Shown here piece by piece: positions 46,847 to 55,800 of a stretch of 61,701 nucleotides of DNA (within the stretch, counting starts at the first letter, position 1; each line of letters starts with the position of its first letter). The stretch covers positions 1 to 61,701 of the forward strand of contig JAQGDQ010001116.1 in NCBI GenBank assembly GCA_030141605.1, written 5' to 3'. The position numbers were made by a program, and so were the translations under genes. The notes under the pieces are model-generated. The model did not search any database. It was not told where the DNA came from and was given only the letters and a program-made list of their open reading frames with translations. Source of the DNA: Tubiluchus corallicola. Taxonomy: Eukaryota > Priapulida > Priapulimorpha > Priapulimorphida > Tubiluchidae.

Positions 46847-49800
46847 GTGAGAGCAAAACTAAAAAAGTTTCGTTTTTAAAGAAATGTGATCTCTCTTGAG
46901 TAAAATGCGAGTATGAATTGAGATAATAACATTTTACTTTGACAAAAACTTACATTGAAGTTTAAAAATTCTTAGTTCGTAGGCCGTTTTGGTGTTTTGT
47001 GTATAAAAGCTCGCTTTAAAAGCACCAAGGTATATAAAACAAAACAGCAGGACCGTAAGCGTTTGCTACATTTTGCATGGGTTCATGAAAAATGGCTCTC
47101 ACTAAAGAGCGATAATTTTTGTACGTTTCTACTCCTTATACAACGCAAAAGACTTTAACGCAAAATTTTATATGAAATCCATTGGCGAAAAAATTGAGAA
47201 ATGCTTTCAGTAACTGCGCTGTGAAATTGGCTAATGCAGAAAATTTCAACTGTCTAGACACAACACTCTGACACATTTTGGCCTCAAGTCTAATCTATAT
47301 TTAAGAACAAATTCCTCTTAAAGGACAAGATAAGGGGTACCTGAAGTAGGTTTCGGAAGAATCGCCTTACAAAATTATGCTACTATACAGCAATTTTATG
47401 CGTATGTCGTACTCGCGTTGAAAGGATTTTTTGTTTGTTTTTATTTTAAATTTCCCGCAATACTGTTCTGACGGCGCCATTACATGACGTCACTATGCAC
47501 ACCGTAAATCAGGGGAAAAAGGAAATGTTAAAGTATGTCCCAAAAAACTTTTCATGCAAACCTAAATTACTTAGCTTTTCGCTTACCTGCTAGAAAGACT
47601 TATGCAACTAGAAAAGAAAATTATTAATTATTTAAAATGTTTTCACCAATTGGTAAAATGTCGTTGACTCACTTTCCAGGGTGCACCACTCACTAACCAA
47701 AAACTTACTTTTAATCTTATTGACAAGATACAGTAATTAAAATTTTATTTAGTTAGTGACGTGTGCGCTACGAATAATCTGATTATTTTTTCAAACTTCA
47801 CACAATGTTATCTAAACTTGATTCAAATAACCTGTCGTCAAAATGGCTGAGTCTAATGGTCATCACGGGAGTTTAAATTTACACGTTTTGTACAGGGTGA
47901 CTGCCCTGCATGCAAAAAGGCAGTATGTAAGTTATATAAAATCTCAAGCTTTGTGTTTATGAAGGTTTTTTTGTGATGAGATGAAACTACCTCAATTTCT
48001 CGTTAGCTTGTCGGTTAGCTTTTCCTGGAACTCTGTACAGCAGAGGGTCTTCTCGGGCTGTACTAAGCAGCGGATGGCTAAATTAGTGTGTACGATCATG
48101 CCAGTGTACACCAGACTAAGCTGTTCAACAGACTAAGTTGGAGTGCTTGAAGAGGGCATGATTTTCTTAATTTTATCCAATTAAACCACTTATAAATGTT
48201 TAAACAAATAGCATGATAGGATACGTGATATAATAACATAGAAACATAATAACAAATGCTAAAAATAACATAGATGATGATTTAACAAGGTAGTGTAGAC
48301 GTCACAAAACAGAAGAAAAAACAGCGTCTATACTACTTTGTTATTTTTAGTAAGGACTGTAGCTCGTCTGACATTAGTCTGTGTATGACTGTTGCCCTAA
48401 TTGTTTTTAGAATAATAGATTTTGCTTAATAAGCCTTTACACGATTTTGTTGTGCGCACGCGCAGTTTCTGTAGGTCAAAGGTTAAGTGTACCACAGCAA
48501 CGCGTCTTAACTACAGTAGTCACGTGACATGTGTGTAAAACTAAGCCTTCTACAGCATCATTTCAGTAACTTCAGTTGTTTCACGTGGACTTTGTTTAAA
48601 TATGGATTTGCCTGGGAGTAGAGAGATTTACTAGCAGGATCTTGATTGGGAACAAGGAAAAATAAACTAGGTAAGGTTCTAGCTAGCTGTTTAGTCTGCT
48701 AGTATTACAATAGTATTGGGCTGCGAGGCGTTGTTAAGTGTTCACAAATGCGTTGTCTGGTTCACTTAATCTTTGACCTTTTAACGATCATCATTAATCG
48801 CTTGAACTGTGAAAAGGCTTATTAATTTGGGTAATCTTGTTTACTCATGTGTACTTCACCTACTTTTATCTTATTGTTGTTATCTGGAAAAACTTCTAGC
48901 CCCTGTCATTTCAAAGTTGATGATTGTTGAATATCAGAAAGTACGGCATCGTATACTTGACATACTTGGCGAGTATAAAATCCATCATTATTTTCAGCAG
49001 TCTAGGATTGTCATGCCATCTGATGTGTACAAAATCAATCATTATTTTCAGCAGTCTAGGATTGTCATGCCATCTGAAGTGTATAAAATCCATTATTTTC
49101 AGCAATCAAGGATTGTCATGACATCTGAAGTGTATAAAATCAATCATTATTGTCATGCCATCTGAAGTGTATAAAACCAGTTATTATTTTCAGCAATCAA
49201 GGTTTGTCACGCCATCTGAAGTGTATAAAATCAATCATTATTTTCAGCAATCTAGGTTTGTCACGCCATCTGAAGTGTATAAAATCAGTTAGTGTTTTCA
49301 GCAATCTGGGTTTGCAATGCCATCCGAAAGGTATAAAGTCAATCATTATTGTCATGGCATCTGAAGTGTATAAAACCAGTCATTATTTTCAGCAATCTAG
49401 GTTTGTCACGCCATCTGAAGTGTATAAAATCAGTTAGTGTTTTCAGCAATCTGGGTTTGTCATGCCGTCTGAAGTGTATAAAATCCATCATTATTTTCAG
49501 CAGTCTAGGTTTGTCACGCCATCTGAAGTGCATAAAATCAGTTCGTGTTTTCAGCAATCTGGGTTTGCAATGCCATCCGAAAGGTATAAAGTCAATCATT
49601 ATTGTCATGGCATCTGAAGTGTCTAAAACCAGTCATTATTTTCAGCAATCAAGGTTTGTCACGCCATCTGAAGTGTATAAAATCAATCGTTATTTTCAGC
49701 AAACTAGAATGTGCGTATTCTCTGTTGATCAAATTCCTCTCAGCAAACTACAACAGTGACAAGAAGGAATGTCAATATTTTACTGAGGGCTTCATTGAAT

Positions 49801-52800
49801 CACAAATAGACACAGACAACGATCCTTTTGTAGATGAAGCCGGTTGGGATGTAATTTACTATCATATAGGGGTATGTATAATGCATAACGCAACATCTAA
49901 TTAAGAAACGACTCGTAAAACAAAGAGTTAGTGGGAAGTGAATGGGTACTGTGTAATTAACACAAGGTAAATAGTAAAGCATAAATTCTTATAGTTAGGT
50001 TTTTTGGTTTTGGATTTCTATATTAATATTTTATGAGATATAAGCAGTTGCTGGCTGGTTATTGCATGGCCTACTCATTTTATTCATTTAGCTGTTAATT
50101 ATTCGATTAGTGTAATTGTTGTTTTTGGTTTGTTAAACAAAATTTTGTTCAAGTTTATTTATTTATCCATTGATTTATGTATCACCTAAAACGCTTGATC
50201 GGTGTCCCGATTGAACTATAGTAAGCTTAGCACTTGTTTGACGTATTAGTCTTTCTGTCGACCTGCTAATGACTCAGTAACTTAATAGTTTCAACAACAA
50301 GGGATAATCTAGTCTCTTGGTCGACCTGCTAATGCCTCAGTAACATAATAGTTTCAACAACAAGGGATAATCTAGTCTCTTGGTCGACCTGCTAATGCCT
50401 CAGTAACTTAATAGTTTCAATAACAAGAGATAATCTAGTCTCTTCGTCGACCAGCTAATGCCTCAGTAACATAATAGTTTCAACAACAAGGGATAATCTA
50501 GTCTCTTCGTCGACCAGCTAATGCCTCAGTAACATAATAGTTTCAACAACAAGGGATAATCTAGTCTCTTCGTCGACCAGCTAATGCCTCAGTAACATAA
50601 TAGTTTCAATAACAAGAGATAATCTAATCTCTCGGTCGACCTGTTAAAACCTCAGTAACATAACAGTTTCAACAACAAGGGATAATCTAGTCCCTCGGTC
50701 GACCCGTTAATGACTCAGTAACTTAATAGTTTCAACAAGGGATAATCTAGTCTCTTCCTCTACCTGTTAATGACTGCTAAGGGCTGACAGCTACGGAGGG
50801 AGGGGCGGTTCTCACGGTGTTACTCCTTTAGTCATCAAGCATCGATTATGTCTTCGTTCATAAATAACAAAAGAGTTAAGCCTAGGTTTAACGATATATT
50901 TTGCCATGATAATTTTAACATATTAGGCTGGGTTATAATACAATACAAACAGGTAAGAATTCATAACGTTAACTACTTCATAAATACTCAGACCGTGGCG
51001 CCACGTAATGGGGAAAATAGTGTACAGACCGTGGCGCCACGTAATGGGGAAAATAGTATACAGACCGTGGCGCCACATAATGGGGAAAATAGTATACAGA
51101 CCGTGGCGCCACGTAATGGGGAAAATAGTGTACAGACTGTGGCGCCACGTAATGGGGAAAATAGTATACAGACCGTGGCGCCACGTAATGGGGAAAATAG
51201 TATACAGACCGTGGCGCCACGTAATGGGGAAAATAGTATACAGACCGTGGCGCCACGTAATGGGGAAAATAGTGTACAGACCGTGGCGCCACGTAATGGG
51301 GAAAATAGTATACAGACCGTGGCGCCACATAATGGGGAAAATAGTATACAGACCGTGGCGCCACGTAATGGGGAAAATAGTGTACAGACTGTGGCGCCAC
51401 GTAATGGGGAAAATAGTATACAGACCGTGGCGCCACGTAATGGGGAAAATAGTATACAGACCGTGGCGCCACGTAATGGGGAAAATAGTATACAGACCGT
51501 GGCGCCACGTAATGGGGAAAATAGTGTACCGGTTGGTCGGTAAGTTTCTCAACAAGTCCTGTTCACCACAAAGAGCAAGAAAGGATCTCCTGGCGACTGG
51601 TATCTGTCGCTCACCACCAGCGTACTCCCATCATTGGTCCTGGGAACTCCAAGCGTCGCTAATGGCTGACTCGTATGGCAATGCTCTCAAGCAACGACTC
51701 TAATAACTCTAAGGCTGACGTCCACCACCACGATCGTCTCACCAGCTGTGGTTATTTAACAGTCCATCAAATACGGCCACTAACCACCATCTCATAGCGG
51801 GTGTACCACGTTCCTCCATAACAATTACACTGCAACTAGTTCTTGCACCTAGCGCTTCATTCATTAGTGTAGTTACGAAACAATAAAGGTTCAAAGCATC
51901 AAACTGCTGACAATCGTTCTACGTTTGTCTGAACTAGGTGAAGGTGAAGGTATTTCAACCACTTTTGACGTGTATATAACTGAACGTTACATAGCCAGGA
52001 CTGACTGTCTATTTTCACACAGGTAACGGTGATCAGATAATAGGTCAGTGTCAAGCAAGTGCTTCATAGAATGAGCGATTACCACTGTAAGGGGGGTATC
52101 TAGAACAAACAACATGTCTGTTACCGTCTAGGTTCCAAGGAGGTAGCTATAAAAGCAGGGTTTCTAAAATGAGGTGGCTACAGAGCAATAACAAAAATGG
52201 TGCAAGGGAAATATACCCCAAACTGATGCCGGTATTGAAAAGAGGCACCATATGGGGCTTCACACGCACCTATAATGAGCACATTCCTGAAAATAAGAGC
52301 CCTTACTTCATTTTAAATGATTACATATCGTAGTGTTGCCATTCGTGTAATTTGCAGATGGAAGGGATGCCACTGGGCATGGGTGATCGCACGATACCAA
52401 ATGAAGCAATTTCTGAAACGCAATCATACTGGGGTGGAGGATATCTCGCCAGATTGCCAGATGTCGGTTTCGGATGGCGTATGTATGCTGGAGCCGTGGT
52501 AACTATACAACTAGGAGGACCTCGAATCATCACTGGAATTGCTACGCACGTATGTTTTTTGCCACAATAGTATTCACACGAGTACTCTCATGAATGTAGG
52601 AATGTTTGGTACAAGCAAATTTGGTACCAGGAAAGTTTGATACTGATTTGGTACTATGAATTTTTAGTACGTGGTACTATGGTAGATGTAAATTTGGTAC
52701 TGTCATTTTAAGTACAAGGAAAATGTGGTACGAGGAAAATATTGTACCAGGATTGTTTAGTACTAAGAAATATTGACACAGAAAAGTTTTGGTACTGGAG

Positions 52801-55800
52801 ATGTGTGGTACGAGGAAAAGATGGTACCAGGATTGTTTAGGACTATAAAATATTGGTACAGAAAAGTTTTAGTACTAGAAGATGTGGTACGAGGAAAATG
52901 TGGTGCCAGGATTGTTTAGGACTATAAAATATTGGTACAGACAAGATTACAACTATATATACCTTCTGAGAAGGAAGCCTATATGTAAGCGATTAAACTT
53001 CTAATTTTACTTGAATCCAAAAACTAGTTTACATCGAGTTAAATGTATACTATGAAACAGGTTTGCAAGGGCAGATCCATGCAACCATGAATATACACTC
53101 TTACTCGAGAAGCGCCATACTGGCGTTGTTCTCCGCATCAATGACGTCATACTAAAACTTTCGCAGTGACGTCATACTAATTTTTTTTCGTTTACCGCAT
53201 CTAGTGGATTCAAGTAGTTGAGGACAAAACTGTGATTTGAACTTAACGGACAAGAAAAGGGGTACCTAAAGTAGGGCTCAGAAAAATCGCCTTAAAAATT
53301 ATATTACATTTTTATGCGCACAGCGTTCTCGTGTTGAAAGGATTTTTTGTTTGTTTTCATTTTAAATCTCCCGCAATACTGTTCTGACGCGCCATTACAT
53401 GACGTCACTGGACAAAAGAAAATCATTTTTAATTATTCTAAATCTAAATTTATGTTGTATATTTATCCTAATTTCATCATACTTTTTTAGTTTTGGATAG
53501 TGCTGCCACCTTCAGGTGCTCTTGTTAAAATTGTTGAACTTTCTCTTTCCTGTTTAAATGTTCATTGGCTTCTACAGTCTTTATGAATGCATAATTTCTA
53601 AACCTGTTTTCACACCTAAATGATTTCACTTGTAGTTCTGGTCACTTGGTTTTCTGATTTTCAATATGACACTACTTCACTGTTTGTGTAGGCATTTCAG
53701 AATAAAATCTTAAAAATAAATCTCAAGTTTTTTTTGGTTTCTTCAAACCAGTCACTACGCAACGTAAATCAGGGCAAGAGAAGGTAATGTTAAATTCTGT
53801 GCCAAAAATTTCCCAAGCAATGTTATATTACTTAGCATTTTGTTTACCTGCTTGAAAGACTTAGGTAACTAGAAAAGAAAAGTATTAATTATTTAAAGTG
53901 CTTTCACCAATTGGTAAAATGTCGCTGACTCGCCCTCCAGGCTGCGCCACTCGCTAACCAAAATCGTATCTTTAATCTTATTGACGAGATACAGTAATTT
54001 AAAATTTTATTTAGTTAGTAACATGCGTGCTACGAATGCTGCGGTCATTTTTCAAACTTTACACAATGTTATCTAAACTGTCATCGTGGGAGTTTAAATT
54101 TACAAGTTTTATATACCGCTACTGCCGACGCAACCACAGCATGCAAAAAAACAGTATGTAAGTGTTATAAAATTTCAAGACGAATTTTTTAGCGTTATGT
54201 AAGTGCAAGGTTTTCTTGTGCTTTAACATTAAAATGGCTTCTGCCGGTTTAAGATAAGAAGTTGCTGTTGGCAATTTTGCTACGTATGGTTGAGAAGGTG
54301 CAACAATAAAATATTAAAAAATGTTCTTCGGCAGCAATAAATCATTCTTTAAAAAGCTGGACTGTTCCTTTAAACATTTACACCTTAGATCGTAATTTTA
54401 TTATTTTTAACATCATTTAATTTCGAACACTCGTGAAAACGGTCTAAAAATGGTTTATTTATTTCTAAGTTTCTATTTTTACTGTTTAAATGGTAATACT
54501 ATTTTAAAGGAAGACCGGACGATTGTTTAGACTTAATCTCATTTTAATTTACTGCCCAAAATATACATTTTCTTTCCTATAAAAGTTAGCAATTGTTTCT
54601 TGTATTTGAATAATTAGCTAAGAAAATCAAGGACAACCGAACACGGCTATTGCTTACGTCAGAAATTAACCACTGTTTGTGCAATGGCAGGCATCTTCAA
54701 TTACGCGTCAAGCACGTTTGCGTAAGTGTTACAGTACTGCTTAAACGCATGCTGTCACGAAAACGGGCTTTACATCATATGACGTCAGAAACTAACACTG
54801 CAGTTCTGATCAAGCTTATCGCGGTACCACCTTCTATTTGTCGGCCATGCGCACGTGACAAAAAGGTGCCACTGCCAATCTTAGTAGATTCACTGAGCCG
54901 CACGTAGCTTTGAAAGTTTAACAAAATTTGAGTATCCGAGGTAATTATTATTTAATTTAAGCTTTGATTTTAGAAAAAAGCTATTGTAGTTTCCGGTATT
55001 TTAGATCATTCTTTATTCTGAACTCGTGAAACAAAAGGCATAGTATCGACTAAAGGATTAACAAGCGACTGAAATTAGATTTTAAAATATTAAATTTTCA
55101 GGGTTGTCACGGATGTGTGTATGACAGGTGGGTTCCACGATACACGTTATCATACAGCAAATCAAGCAATGCATCTTCTTGGCAAGATTATCTTACAAAC
55201 GATGGATCTGCCGTAAGTTGCTGTATGCATATATAGACTACTGATAGTGCAGCTGATAGGTCAAAATTGGCTGTTCCTAGTGGCGGATTTAGGGGGTGGG
55301 TCCAAGGGTCTAACCCCCCTTTCGCAGTAACAGCTACAACACACCAAGTTAATGTTTTCTCTGAATTATAAGCATTAGAACGATTTGCAAAATCCTAAAG
55401 ATGCCTTATATCTGTAAAAATCATATATCACAAGAAAACAGATGAAAATTACGTATCATGTATGCTGTGTAGTTTATACCGATATATTGGTATGTAATTT
55501 TGAATCAAAGGTGAGATGACACCTGTTCTAAATTAGTGAGTTTCCTAGAGATGGTTTCTAGACGGCAGGAAAGTGGTCTAAAATGCAGTAAAATGCATTG
55601 TTGTCCTGGTGGACATTACTGGGGAGCTTACACCACTCCCCAGCCCCCCTAATGGCTTATCTGTTGGGCCCACTGTTGTTCTATAACCTGCATCCGCCCC
55701 TGATTCCTGTACTTCTTTTAATCACTCATGTAATTCTATCATTCTATCAGTATTACCTAAATTATTCACAACCAACGTAAGTTCATGCAGTGATAACAAC

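Noticed and set aside
49150-49759. Repeat frames over the 54-bp minisatellite (HLKCIKS units)
   Set aside because: Unit-length frames only; the true exon begins after the array, at the acceptor near 49744-49756.
50989-51528. TGGCGCC motif as a retroelement primer-binding site, with the 51.5-52.0 kb piece as an LTR
   Set aside because: The motif is in every minisatellite unit, lies on the wrong side of the LTR-like piece, and no paired LTR is visible.
50848-51703. Repeat proteins of 176-231 residues with 12-residue units over the 36-bp minisatellite
   Set aside because: Open in five frames on both strands simply because the unit is 36 bp; the array lies in an intron of the discoidin gene.
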